A stretch of 64,000 bases of DNA. It comes from Adiantum capillus-veneris. Taxonomy: Eukaryota > Streptophyta > Polypodiopsida > Polypodiales > Pteridaceae. The notes beneath the pieces were generated by a model. It had not been told where the DNA came from and did not search any database. It saw only the letters and a list, made by a program, of their open reading frames with translations. The DNA lies in assembly GCA_014529385.2 (NCBI GenBank), contig CM043971.1:83273340-83337339 (forward strand), in the 5' to 3' direction. Shown in pieces: positions 44,641-55,467 of the stretch. The position numbers and the translations under genes are program-made. Numbering within the stretch: the first letter of the stretch is position 1; each line of letters starts with the position of its first letter.

Positions 44641-45771
44641 AGTCTATGGCCCGCCGCCTAGCTGCAATGAGAGAGGAGGAGGAGTGTCTCCAACGGGGTG
44701 TTGCTTCCTTGCAGAGGATGCAGGAGCAGTATCCAGACAGTCCTTGGTTGGAGGAGCAGTTGTAGCAGGCTCACCAAGAGTTTTCTTTTCATTGACATGC
44801 ATCTTAGTGGACCCAGGTGGATGACAGAGTTACAATGGATTTCTTTGAGACAGTGGGGCCCCGACATGCGCATGCCAAGGTCAGCCAGTTGAGGAGGCCT
44901 GATAGGTCAGTTGCTTCAGAGCCAGAGGACATGCGTGTAGTTTCCAAAGGACATGCATGGAGTTTTGACCGATTGGCAACAGAGCCTCAATCAGAGAGTC
45001 AAGATGCATACAGAGAGAAGGTGTGGACACAAATGCCTTGTCTTGTGATTGAGGAGATGCACCAGAGGCTTGAGCTGCCTCTTCAGTTAGAGGAGCTCCA
45101 CACGGACCTCAGAGAACTTCCTCGTGGTAGCTATTCAAGTGAGGATGGTTTGACTCCTAGATTTTTCATTACATGCTACACATAGGAGAGATGCCTGACA
45201 GCATGAGTGAGGGTCTGATTTACCTCATTCCCAAGGAGGGTGGCTCCTTGGATGAGATTCAATAGTGGTGGCCCATCACCATCCTCAACTCAGCCTATAA
45301 AATTCTCGCCAAGGCTCTGAGTTTGAGGATTCAGCCACTTCTAGAGAGCATCATACATGGGACACAAACATGTTTTGTCAAGGAGCATAGTATCCTTGAC
45401 ATCATCTTCCCTTTTTGGGAGGCATCTGTCCTTGCGCGCCTCCGTGGTGAGTATCTGGTGATACCTCTTCTTGATTTTGAGAAGTCCTACGATAGAGTTG
45501 ACTGGGACTTTTTGGAGGGAAATTTACGTAGGATGGGATTCTCAGATGCATGGATTAGAGGTGTGTCAGCTCTTTACAAATGGGCACACAATTAGGTACT
45601 TTTGGTAGGTGGTAGAGAATATCATTTCATGCTCACACATTTGGTCAGACAGGGTTTCCCTCTTGCCACCTTCCTCTTTTTGTTCTATGCTGAGGCAATG
45701 AGCAGGTTGTTGGTTTCCTAGCACGTTGGTCTTCGTGGCTTAGAGCTCCCTATTCGAGGAGAAGAGCTACT
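44641..45771 (+). pseudogene. Older LINE reverse-transcriptase remnant, 5' part
   Basis: From about 44646 the plus strand reads RRLAAMREEEECLQRGVASL, then (44817-45185) VSQLRRPDRSVASEPEDM and ELPRGSYSSEDGLTP, then IPKEGGSLDEIQ, PITILNSAYKILAKALSL, GTQTCFVKEHSILD and VIPLLDFEKSYDRVDWDFLE, ending in IRGEELL. These are the linker and RT blocks of an L1-like LINE different from copies 1 and 2. Stops at several points, including in the phrase normally QWRPI, show it is dead. It is split at 45771 by a miniature LTR element; the sequence continues at 47328. Confidence 0.85.
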
Positions 45772-46048
45772 TGTTGGGGTTTCAAGCTCTGGTGATCAGT
45801 CATCTAACCCGTGGGAATTGCGTGCCCCTTGAATTATGCAGTTAAATTCCCAATTTTCATGGGTAAGTTTGCATTGCAACAATTATATATGTAACAGCTT
45901 CAATAAACTAATACAAGCAACAATCAAATATAATGTTATTTGTCTTTGTTGTATCAAATATCTCTCCTCTCTCGCTCTCGTTCTCTGCAGACCTCCTCTC
46001 TCGCCATGGCCTACCCAAGATGGAATCCCCCATAGCCTCCACTCAACA
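45772..46048 (+). repeat. 5' LTR of the miniature element
   Basis: Shares CTCTCGCCATGGCCT, AATAAACTAATACAAGCAAC and TAAATTCCCA with the 3' LTR. It has an extra block near 45860-45880. Confidence 0.93.
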
Positions 46049-46050
46049 GA

Positions 46051-46061
46051 TGGTATCAGAT
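46051..46061 (+). promoter_or_regulatory. Primer-binding site of the miniature element
   Basis: TGGTATCAGAT, two bases after the 5' LTR, matches the initiator methionine tRNA 3' end in 10 of 11 positions. Confidence 0.85.
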
Positions 46062-46353
46062 CTCTCACACAAGTCCTAGGTGGGCTAGAAGAGCTCTTGG
46101 AGCTAGCAAGGCAGGGCACTCGCAGCATCTCAAGATGCTGCAATTGCAAGCTTGAAAAAGTGAGCGAGGCAGCACTATTGAACCAGGCTACATATCAAAA
46201 CGTAGGTGCTCCTTGGCAGTGTGCTTCTCAATATGCTGTGGTTTTGTGGTGGTATCAAGGTCAGCTGAGTGTAGTTGGACAATCACATCAACAATAAGTG
46301 CTCTAAAATGTTGCCTCTGCTGCAAAGGTCACAAAGTGTTGACGTAGGGCCTA

Positions 46354-46725
46354 TTGATAGCAAGTGAAGAAAGAGCAGTGAGCATCTTGAAACGCCATCT
46401 GATGGCAAGGTACCTCCATAAGCAATTTTTAAAAGCATTTCAAAATGATGATGAGGATGGTACCAACAGTAAGCTTGGACCTAGTAGCAATAGCGACATA
46501 CTTTATCAAGCCCCAATGGGCATCTCAAAAAGCTACCAAAACCCTCTCTTGTTTGCAAGTTTAATGTTGGTTCTTCCAAACATTTATTGGTTTACATATG
46601 GGTTATTTCCATGGCACATGAAGAAGCGGAGATTTTGGAGCCACGTTGAACATCTATATGAAGCATCAGCTGTCATGCATGGAATCCCTTCAAGCACTCG
46701 TCATATCAACAAATGCTACACATGA
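46354..46725 (+). CDS. Unknown 123-residue ORF inside the miniature element
   Basis: The frame is open from 46354 (near-cognate start; the first AUG lies about 17 codons in) to TGA at 46723. It includes HLMARYLHKQFLKAFQNDDE, a polar segment and ILYQAPMGISKSYQNP, followed by a hydrophobic stretch (LLFASLMLVLPNIYWFTYGL) that could be a membrane segment. No gag, protease or RT motif is visible. Miniature LTR elements sometimes carry host gene pieces; that is the only suggestion I can make. It may also be a chance frame. Confidence 0.3.
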   Translation: MIASEERAVSILKRHLMARYLHKQFLKAFQNDDEDGTNSKLGPSSNSDILYQAPMGISKSYQNPLLFASLMLVLPNIYWFTYGLFPWHMKKRRFWSHVEHLYEASAVMHGIPSSTRHINKCYT

Positions 46726-47077
46726 AGATCTCCTTTGAGATTGTAGTACAAGTTTTCACAAATTATTTTACCAGTTCAGTGTCATAGTTTTGTTTTGTCA
46801 TATACTTTCTAGTCAAAGCCTCCTTTTACATTATCTGTTGTCAGTTATTGCTATGCAATCAAAATTTTGTACAAGGTTATAGACACTGCCACAAACAAAA
46901 GTGATAAGACCACCCTTTTTTGTTTGGTCGAGTTCTAGTTTGTCTCACACTGATAGTTGTTTGAGGGAAGTGCACACACACACCTATGTTATTGTCAAGG
47001 GGGGGATTTCTACTCATGGTTTCAGGTGATTGGACTCTACCATGGTCCGTATCCAATCCATAGTGAATGGTTGGGGG

Positions 47078-47327
47078 TGTTGGGGTTTCAAGCCCTGGTG
47101 ATTGGTCATCTAACCCATGGGAATTACACCTTGAAGCATGAAGTTAAATTCCCAGTTTGCATGGGTATAATTATATATGTAACGGGTTCAATAAACTAAT
47201 ACAAGCAACAATCAAATATAGCGTTATTTGTCTCTTCTCTATCAAATCTCTCGCTCTCATTCTCTACAGACCTCCTCTCTCGCCATGGCCTGCCCAAGGT
47301 GGCATCCCCCATAGCCTCCACTCAACA
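47078..47327 (+). repeat. 3' LTR of the miniature element
   Basis: Starts TGTTGGGG directly after the G-rich tract and ends CTCAACA before the CTACT duplication. Confidence 0.93.
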
Positions 47328-47530
47328 CTACTGGATGCTGAGTTTGCAAACGACTCAATATGTTGTACTTGGAGATCCAAGTGGCCAACCTTCACAGGTG
47401 TGAGCAGACTCTTGAGACCTTTTGTTGTGCATCAGGTGCACGGATCAACTGGAGAAAGACAATGAATTTCTCGGTTGGTAGTGCTCCTATGTGTAAGGAC
47501 ATGGGTCCTATGGGCAAGCTGGCCACCAGC
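47328..47530 (+). pseudogene. Older LINE reverse-transcriptase remnant, 3' part
   Basis: Resumes at the base after the miniature element with LDAEFANDS, the equivalent of the Y/F-A-D-D active-site block with one Asp changed to Asn. ANLHRCEQTLETFCCASGARI follows in the next frame, then NWRKT. Removing the miniature element and one CTACT copy joins the two LINE parts exactly, with the codon split at the insertion restored. A small frameshift near 47355 and the D-to-N change show it was already dead or has decayed since. Confidence 0.85.
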
Positions 47531-47799
47531 ACGGCCGGACAGTGTGTACGCTAGGGGGAGGCTATAAGGTAGCACGGTTGGGTGGAGACTAGAACACGCA
47601 TTACCACCGCCCTTTCACTGGTATCCGAGCTATTTCTGGGAGGAGACAAAAAGCGGCTTGCATGTGCGTGCGACGCCCTACTTCTCTCCCATGGTCCGCA
47701 GACAGCGACGGCTCCACTGTGCAGTAGCAAAAAGAAGACATACACAACAGCGTGTAGACAAACAGCCAACCAAGGCAAACTTGACCGGCAACTCGATAG
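47531..47799. other. No recognisable gene; possible body of the SINE-like unit
   Basis: Open frames on both strands without motifs. It may be the body of the SINE-like unit whose head is at 47936-47860. Confidence 0.3.
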
Positions 47800-47859
47800 C
47801 ATCGAGGCTTTGAAGGCTTCCATTGGTGCCGTTGGTTGTGCGCATAGGAAGGCCCGCTT

Positions 47860-47936
47860 AAACCTTGCATGAAGGAGGGTTGAACCCACCCCATGAGGGT
47901 AAGAGGCCAAAACTTTACCATCAAGCTATTGGCCCT
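47860..47936 (-). mobile_element. tRNA-like (SINE-type) head
   Basis: On the minus strand, TAGCTTGATGGTAAAG resembles a Pol III A box. About 38 bases on, GGGTTCAACCC resembles a B box. The preceding GGGCCAA and the phrase GGCCTCTTACC look like a decayed tRNA. The T-arm stem does not pair well, so it is not a functional tRNA. A SINE running toward 47530 is possible, but its tail is not visible. Confidence 0.4.
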
Positions 47937-49477
47937 TGTTGTATATATGAAGGAAAGATAGTCTACTTGTGCTGAAAGGAAAACTAGAAGGAAGTAGCTT
48001 TACCCTTCCTTTTCACTTCTTGGAGGAAGGCAAGTTTTCCTCCAAAAATTCTTTTTTCCTCAAGGAGGTAGCTTCAAAGTGAAGAAAAGCCTTCACAAAA
48101 ACAACGAGTTTTTGTGAAGAATCATCAACGGTGTTCTTACAAGGAACGACAAGTGAAGCGCTCAACTTCCCACAAGAGAGGTAGGGATAGACCGACTAGT
48201 GGCAAATGGAATTTCATAAATGTCTGCTAAACTCTCTGACTTGACATTCTACTATAGTATGTACAGATCATTTTGGGCTTAATCATTTGTTTACTGATAA
48301 TAGGGTCTACCAAGATATAGGTTGACTGCTCGAACGAGTACTACTCTTGATCCAATCAAGAGAGCACAGATCTCAAAAAAGCTTAAGGCGACTAGGGCTG
48401 AATATATAGCAGCATTTGTGGCAAAGAACAGAACATGGTCAAGGCAGAGAGTATATCTTAATCGAACCTGCAAGGATAAGGAGATGAATTATAAAGCTAC
48501 TTAAATAGAGAATCATTGGCAGTTTGTAAACTGATGAAGTTCATTGTAAAGATGTAACTGACTACCTAAGTCTTGTTAAAGTTCGTTCAAATTTTCATAA
48601 AGTTGATTTGCAAAAAAAAGTTGAAACTTTGTGACATGGATAACAACTAGGATGCCCATACATCACCTGCATATAGAGCCAATGCTAAATGAATGTTATG
48701 TTGTTCTATGGGTGTAGGTGAGGGCTACTCTCTTTGGTTCAGCTTTTTGGTTGCTTTATTGTTGGGAGGAATGGCTGCTGGTTCGCAGTTTGTAAAATAA
48801 TTTTTGCATTTGGATGGTGACTTGTACCAATCTGATAAGATTTAAATTATACAATATCATGCTCTCTAAAGTTTGTTTTGTATAATAAACCTTGTATTTA
48901 TCTAGGTACCTTGGTCTGAACATATGTGTGTTCGTTTGTGAGTATTATAAGTAGATAACTAAAACACACACACACTACGTGGGTAGCATTGCAAATTGGG
49001 GAGCTTAGGAGCTTGCAATTAAGCAGCAATGTAGTGGTCAAGAGTGTGTGTGTATACACACACACACATAGACACACTATCGTTACACAATAGAGAGTTA
49101 CAGAGAGACAATCTAACATAGAAGAAGCAAGAGAAGCCAAAAATCAAAATTTAGCATTCTACATCCCCAATGGTTTCCCCCCCCCACACACACATCGGCC
49201 TCCAACAAGCGAAAGAGATTTTTTTATCTTTCAAAATATTAGGATTGAGAAAGACATGTGTGCGCTTACACACATACACACGCATGAGGCATGTACGTGA
49301 GCATTGGTGTGAGTAAGATTGGGAATCACCCATCATCAACTTGACATCCTCTGACGGCTTCGGCATAGAGTAAGGGAGGGACAGAGAGTGCATCAGCTCT
49401 CCTCACACACACATGCGGCATTGGTGAGTCCTTCTACTTGTCAATTTCTCCCGCGGCGGCCTCATGACCTCAACAAT

Positions 49478-49479
<2 letters not shown>
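47937..49479. other. No recognisable gene
   Basis: A 60-codon open frame at 48322-48504 (rich in K/R/T, including IKRAQISKKLKATRAEYIAA) has no known motif; it could be an exon relic. Short (AC)n or (GT)n runs occur at 48963-48973, 49044-49068 and 49183-49194. Confidence 0.35.

Positions 49480-49562
<83 letters not shown>
49480..49562. repeat. (AG)n microsatellite
   Basis: About 41 AG units. Confidence 0.97.
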
Positions 49563-49563
<1 letters not shown>

Positions 49564-51660
49564 CATTGGCTCTCGGCTTGGTCCTGGCTTTGACGAGCAC
49601 ACTCTCTATGGATTTCTAGTTTTCAACACTCTTCTCAACATCAACTCAACTAGCAACTTCTGTTCGACGATCGAAGGAGGGCACCAACATGCTTTCTCAG
49701 CTTTGGTGCTCCTTTAGCATAGCCTTGCCATCATCTTTCCTCCCACACCCATTTGAAGTGGCTTTACTCCTTCAATTTCTCCCATGGGGTGTCCACTAGG
49801 AAATATGTAAGATAACACATGTGAACTAAATAAGAGATTTAAAATTACGTACATTTACATAAAAATGTACTCACATAAAGGGGTTTTTCATTGAGAAAGT
49901 TAATTTTTTTTGACAAAAATGCATACATAAAGGGTACATATAATACTTGAAAATATACAGGTAAGGAATTATTTAAATACCCCTTGTTTGCACGTGCTAT
50001 ATGCAATTTTTAGATAGTGGATTCTTTGGGATTTCCCTTCAGCTTCCCGGCTTTGACTTACCTCAAGACAAATCAAGGGAGAGAAAAATTGGCTCTCCTC
50101 TAGCCCCCATTTAGAGGGGATTGGCTCCTCAATGTCTCCTCAATGATTTGGCTTTAACAATTCTCCATTTTTGAGCCTCAGAGACACACTTTAAATGCAT
50201 AGAAACGCCAAAGATACATTGCGGAGCGAATTTCCCATGAGCAGTTTGGTTCTAGGATGATGTTTACAACCACAAGTGGTTAATTGTACTATGTGTCTAG
50301 TTTCCAATTGATGTGCTTTTTGACTGACAAGGTAGTGTGCTATATTTTAGGCATTTTTCTCATAGGCTGCACATTCCTTGCACTGTAGACCTTGCGATAG
50401 AGGTAGTGATCATGTATGAGTGTGTGGGTCATTCTAGAGAGGTTTCAACATGGTTTTGTGCAGTTTTATGCTGTGTATGCATATGCAAATATAGCGCGAG
50501 CTACTTGCAGCTTGCAAGTGGAAAATTCAGAGGTCTACATGCATTTTGGACAGGTGCAATTGTCCATAGAGCCACTCATTTAGGAGTGAGCTAGTTTGCC
50601 GGGCTTTTGGTAGTTTTATATATGCCACATGTTGGTTTTGCTATTGAGACATTGCATGTCTGATCACCTTTAGTGATGTGGTTTTGGTGAGGATTTTTGA
50701 GTCTTTACTCAATTTTTGGGAGAAATTGTACTATATTTTTTCCAGATTGTTGCCATATTTTCTATATATCTGTAGTTTATTTTTTGACGATTTATTGGTC
50801 AAGTCTGACTCTCACTTTTGATAGGTTTTGTCAATAGCATATGCTCGTGTGGCTATAGATTACCGGCAGTCACATGATTCACAAGTTTTTGTTGATTATG
50901 GAGTTGTATTGTCCATATGTAGTTGATCATGTTTTTCATTATGTATAGTGATCAAGTGATCTCTCATATTTGATAGAGCATGTAGCTATGCAAGACATGC
51001 CGGTAGACTCTGTAGAGACAAAGGTTGATCTTTAGTTCTCTAGTGAGACACAGCATGTGTTGTCAGAGTCTATGCAGGCAGAGGTAGAGCCCGTTTGCTC
51101 CCTAGAGACATAGGCAGAGATGACGCATATGGGGTTCTTTGATATTTCATGCTAGAGTCTGATGTATTGATGCTAGGGCACATAGTTCCACCTATGCAGG
51201 AGAGGGATGTAGCCATCCCAATGTCATCCATGACACATCCATGCGTGATGAGTAGTCCTGATGATGCAGTATATGTAGATAGTTCTCAAGAGGATAGTAT
51301 AGCCAGCTTTGCATAAATTTTGTCAACGTTTGGGTGTCTCAGGTACAACCTACTAATGTTGAGGGCCAACCTATCAACTACCTGCATTGGGAGCATTTGC
51401 AACAGGGATTGTTAGTAGTATGGTGACTAACACTAGGATGATACACTATGGAGCTATGAAGACTATACAGAGTTGTCAGTAGGATTTACATGCAAGCTCT
51501 ATCATGGATACATACACTAACTTATCACTAGATCCCATACGATTGCATGTAGATTGAGAGACCAAGCCAGTGGATGTAGTTGAAAGAGTCTCTCACATGT
51601 TTTCTTGTACAAACTGGTAGTTTAACTAGTAGGACCCACTTATTGGCGCATTCATCTCCA
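49563..51660. other. No recognisable gene
   Basis: Short frames only, including 50337-50594 (85 residues, cysteine-rich middle, no motif). The part at 51000-51310 is a string of acidic, serine-rich coding-like phrases with stops and may be a dead gene of unknown type. Confidence 0.3.
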
Positions 51661-53610
51661 AGTGGGAGGTTGTTGAGTTAAAGGCGCTGTGCTTTTTGCT
51701 CGGGACCGAACGTCGAGTGTCTAGCCATGCATCAGCCACTGCATATACATATTCTACCTTATTCTTCATGTACATTCCAATGGTGGCCAATTTCCAACCA
51801 CCCATCGCCCACTATGTGTACATACTCTACCGTATTCTTCATATCCCAAAAAAATTTGAAAGCTCCTCCCACTTCTTCTTGAGAGGCCTCCTCCACCCAC
51901 ACACAATGCACTCTTCTCCTCTCCCCTTCCCCACACCACACCACACACACATGCATCCATGCGCATGCACACTTTCAATTATCTGGGTACAACCAAGCTT
52001 GTGAATGATAAATCACTCAGTAAGCGTTGATGGTCACTTATTTGACCCTTCAAACTTGTGAAAGAAGCTACAAACTATTAAGTGGCAGTAGATAAGTTTA
52101 CTTTACCACTCTAGCGACAATCATTAAGGGCGGCAAAGGAAGCTTATGATGTTCCTATCTACTTAGAGGATTAAGACGTATCACTTTGAATGTGGCTGAC
52201 CTTTGAATCACCTAAAACATGGGAAAGGCCAATAGAGGGTTCCAGTTTTCCAAGAAAAGACCAAGGGTTCTTGGACAAGATAAAACCAAGGGGTCTTTTA
52301 GGCTGCACAATGGTGTTGCACAACTTCTCTTCGTGCTCAGTGACATACATGATCATGCATAACTACATTGTACTAGTCATGAAAAACATTAGACATTGGT
52401 ATACTGGGTCACTGCCTCTGATATTTTTTCCTTATCCATGTTAATTTTCCTTATAAGGAAACCAAGGGTCCACTTTGGGTATCATATACTCTTTTAGTGG
52501 CCAACTCTCTTAAAATGGTCATAGGCCTACAAGGTGGGGATTGTTCTTTGGCACAGAGCCATATGGTGTACGTGACATGGTATATGAACTCATGAAGTTC
52601 GGTTTAGCCATTGTGGAGCAAGGTTTATGAGTGTCCCTCTCACTTCTTCACTGATTGTTTCTACTTACCTCCACACATAAGTACTTTTTGTTCTTCACAT
52701 TTACTGACACTATATGATACATATTTCACAGGTGGAGAATATGAGTCTTTAGAACTAACAATATCACCTTTGTCTTAATTCTGTGTCGTACAAAGTCCTT
52801 ATCTACTAGTCAAATCCATTTATCAAACCATTTCAAGCATGCGATATCAAGAACAATTTCAGTGGCAAAAAATGACCAGGTATCTAGTATGACTTGTTCA
52901 TGTACAAAGTATTGCAAACAAAATTAATGGATGGTTGTTTAAGATTTTTAGGTTGCAGTTATGTATCCCTATTATGTACATAGCAAGACTATTTCATGTC
53001 AATGAAAATGTTTCATTTTTTTTGCCTAGATGTGATTTACGTTCACATCCTATCATGGTTCAAACGTTTTAGCATGGTGTGTAAGTATTCCGTTTAGTAT
53101 ATTACAAATCCATAGTGGGAAGTGTTTAGTTATTTTTACACACTTTATCTACACATATATATTCTACGAGCATAAACTAAGCCATGAGCATAAAACAACA
53201 TATATAACACTTTAATAATGCAATATAGACTCGGATAAGTTTATGGTAATGCATGTACACTATGTATTATGGGCTCTGGCAAGCAAATTAATCTATTTGA
53301 CTACCTATGAAGTTTTTTAACATAAAAAAGCAATATTTATTGAGGCTTTTGTACGGTTTCAACCTAAGTCCCCAATAACGGTGAGATTGGCTACAAAAAC
53401 AATTCAACAAGTCGAGGACATACTTTATCCAAAATCTCATGGATATGCTCAAAAATGCTCATCCAAATGTTTGTGAAAAGTGCAAGATATACACAACAAA
53501 TATGTTGATGCAAAAAGTTGGCACGTCACTTTCATGGGAGGTGAAGACGAGGACCTTTGGAAAGTCTAAAAACTAGCCCTACACCTAAGTTCTCTCTTAG
53601 GTACCGTGGA
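51661..53610. other. Possible start of a copia-type 3' LTR, then unrecognised sequence
   Basis: AGTGGGAGG followed by TTGTTGAGTT at 51670 looks like a purine tract and the start of a TGTTG-type LTR. No partner LTR or matching end can be located, so this is tentative. A phrase with CTACC(T/G)TATTCTTCAT is duplicated at about 51751 and 51827. The rest, to 53610, shows nothing I can support. Confidence 0.3.
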
Positions 53611-53790
53611 CACTATAACAAAAAAGAGGGCCTTTGACGCAGGTTTCGACGCACCCCGTCGAAAAAACCGTCGCTATACGCGTCCCTACAAAAACATCGC
53701 TATATGCGTCAATATACGCTTCGAAAGGTAATATTATCGACGCATATTTCGATGGGCTTAGTGACGCATATAGCGACGACCATAACAGAA
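53611..53790. repeat. CACTA terminal and subterminal repeats
   Basis: The CACTA terminus at 53611 is followed by at least six GACGC/GCGTC-centred motifs in both orientations. These are the usual binding sites for the element's own DNA-binding protein. Confidence 0.85.
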
Positions 53791-54039
53791 AAAAAAAATC
53801 TTGGGCAGAGGATAGGCAGCCTGGCCTGTGCCCAGTGAAAAGATGGACACAGCCACAGCTAGACTACCTGTCCTCTGCCTAAGAAAGTGAGCAGCACCAA
53901 AATCAACCGTGCTCCCGCAAAAATTTCGGCAGAGTTTCCTTCGTTTTTACATAAACTTTAAAAAAAAACCATATCATGTATACGCCTCCTACATGCTATC
54001 CGTGTAGGATCTCACATGAGATTTAAGGCCAATGAAAGA

Positions 54040-54335
54040 AATGAAACATGAACTTTGTGCAAAACCATAACCAACTTAAAACCATAACCATAACGAAATT
54101 AATTTGTGCAAAACCATAACCAAATTAAAACCATAACCGGCCATAACCATATTGATCAAAACCATAATGCAGATAACCATAACCATAAACAAAACAATAA
54201 CCATAACCATGTCTATACAAGACTAGGAGAAATAACCATGTCTATACTGTAGCTCAATGACAATAACCATAACCATAAGGAAAACAATAACCATAACCAT
54301 GTCTGAACAATAACCATAACCATACATGTCTATAC
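54040..54335. repeat. ACCATA hexanucleotide-rich array
   Basis: AACCATAACCATAACCA-type units recur irregularly within the CACTA element, between its terminus and its second ORF. Confidence 0.85.
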
Positions 54336-54794
54336 AAAAAAGAGCCACATAAGCGTGTCTATGTCTCACAAAGGATATATATGAAATCCACTGATGTCTA
54401 GGCATCACAACCTGCACATAGGACAAGTCACAAAATTAGTATTGATATTACTTCACATATACTTATTTAATTAAATCAACTCACACATATTAATGTCTCA
54501 CCTTAATCGATCAGCGAGACTCTAAGGCCTCCCACTCTACAAGATCTCCTGAAGCATCAAGATCATTCAATACTTCATAGATACCTCTGCGATATCCATC
54601 TGTCTCCTCCTTGCGTGTTGGGGCTCGATGCATCGCAAGATTCTGCGTCTATACAAAAATCAAAGTAATAAGAATACATGATTCATCACGTTTAAAAAAA
54701 CGCCATAGCTAGGATTGGATTGGAAACTCACAAACTCATAACGAAAGGTGCCAAAGCCTCCGCTGCCAAGATGAGATGTCCCCCTGGTCATCTG

Positions 54795-55457
54795 TCATAT
54801 CTGCGCAGCCTGACGCTGTTGTCTGAACCGCATGTCCGTTGTCCGCTCATCCTCCCTGATTTGCTGCCACGTCTCATGTGGGATGCCCGAAGGCTTCGGC
54901 GAGACGGTCCTGAAACCTCGCCGAGCTGCATCTCGTCGATGTTTCACGGTGTCCCATGCAACACCCTTGATCCACCTCCTCGAAACAACCTTTGAACCCG
55001 GAGCAAGTTGGTACTCTCTCATGATGGTCTCCACTATATAACTGACTTTGTCCTCGTCCTAGTCAGGCCAAGGCGTCAGAATGCTGGTCGAAAACTGCAG
55101 CTCCGCGAGCTGGTGAATCTGCTATCTCATCTCATTCTCGACTCTACCCATGTCAACAGAACCATCTGCACGTACAGTATAGAGCTTGGAGGCACTAGGA
55201 TCATGTGGCCCCCAAGGTGTCCGAGGTGTGTCGAGAGGTGTTCCTGGGTAGGACGGGGGTCGTGAGCGAGGAGGGATCGAAGCATATGTGGACCCTCCTC
55301 CACAACAACCACCACCTCCACCTGACGATTGCCGAGATCGGCGAGTGCGCCTATGCTGCGGAGATGAGGACGTACCTGCCTCTGTCGCACCCCTAGGTGT
55401 CAAAGCGACCGTGATGGGAGACCTCACAGGCGTCGTACCCGTAGGCGTCCTCCTCAT
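54795..55457 (-). pseudogene. Second CACTA ORF (plant transposase_24-like)
   Basis: The first piece, 55457-55122 reading leftwards, starts with a Ser/Thr/Pro/Gly-rich stretch (SGGGGGCCGGGS, SPQHRRTRRS). After a stop at about 55122 the same frame continues with QLAELQFST, and then (55034-54795) REYQLAPGSKVVSRRWIKGV, ARRGFRTVSPKPSGI and ETWQQIREDER. A W-x-x-I/V block, an R-rich helix and P-x-x-I-x-x-E-x-W are typical of the transposase_24-like protein carried by plant CACTA elements, thought to assist DNA binding. It is interrupted by stops. Confidence 0.65.
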
Positions 55458-55467
55458 CGCTCCACAT

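Larger units (their letters stand above)
45772..47327 (+). mobile_element. Miniature LTR retrotransposon (TRIM-like), 1.56 kb
   Basis: Two direct LTRs start TGTTGGGGTTTCAAGC and end CTCAACA: 45772-46048 (277 bp) and 47078-47327 (250 bp). They are flanked by the 5-bp duplication CTACT (45767-45771 and 47328-47332). A primer-binding site TGGTATCAGAT begins at 46051, and a G-rich purine tract ends at 47077. The internal region is only 1029 bp with no gag or pol, so the element must use proteins from another element. TG...CA ends with terminal TGTTG/CAACA are copia-like. It lies inside the older LINE. Indels between the LTRs show it is not very recent. Confidence 0.93.
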
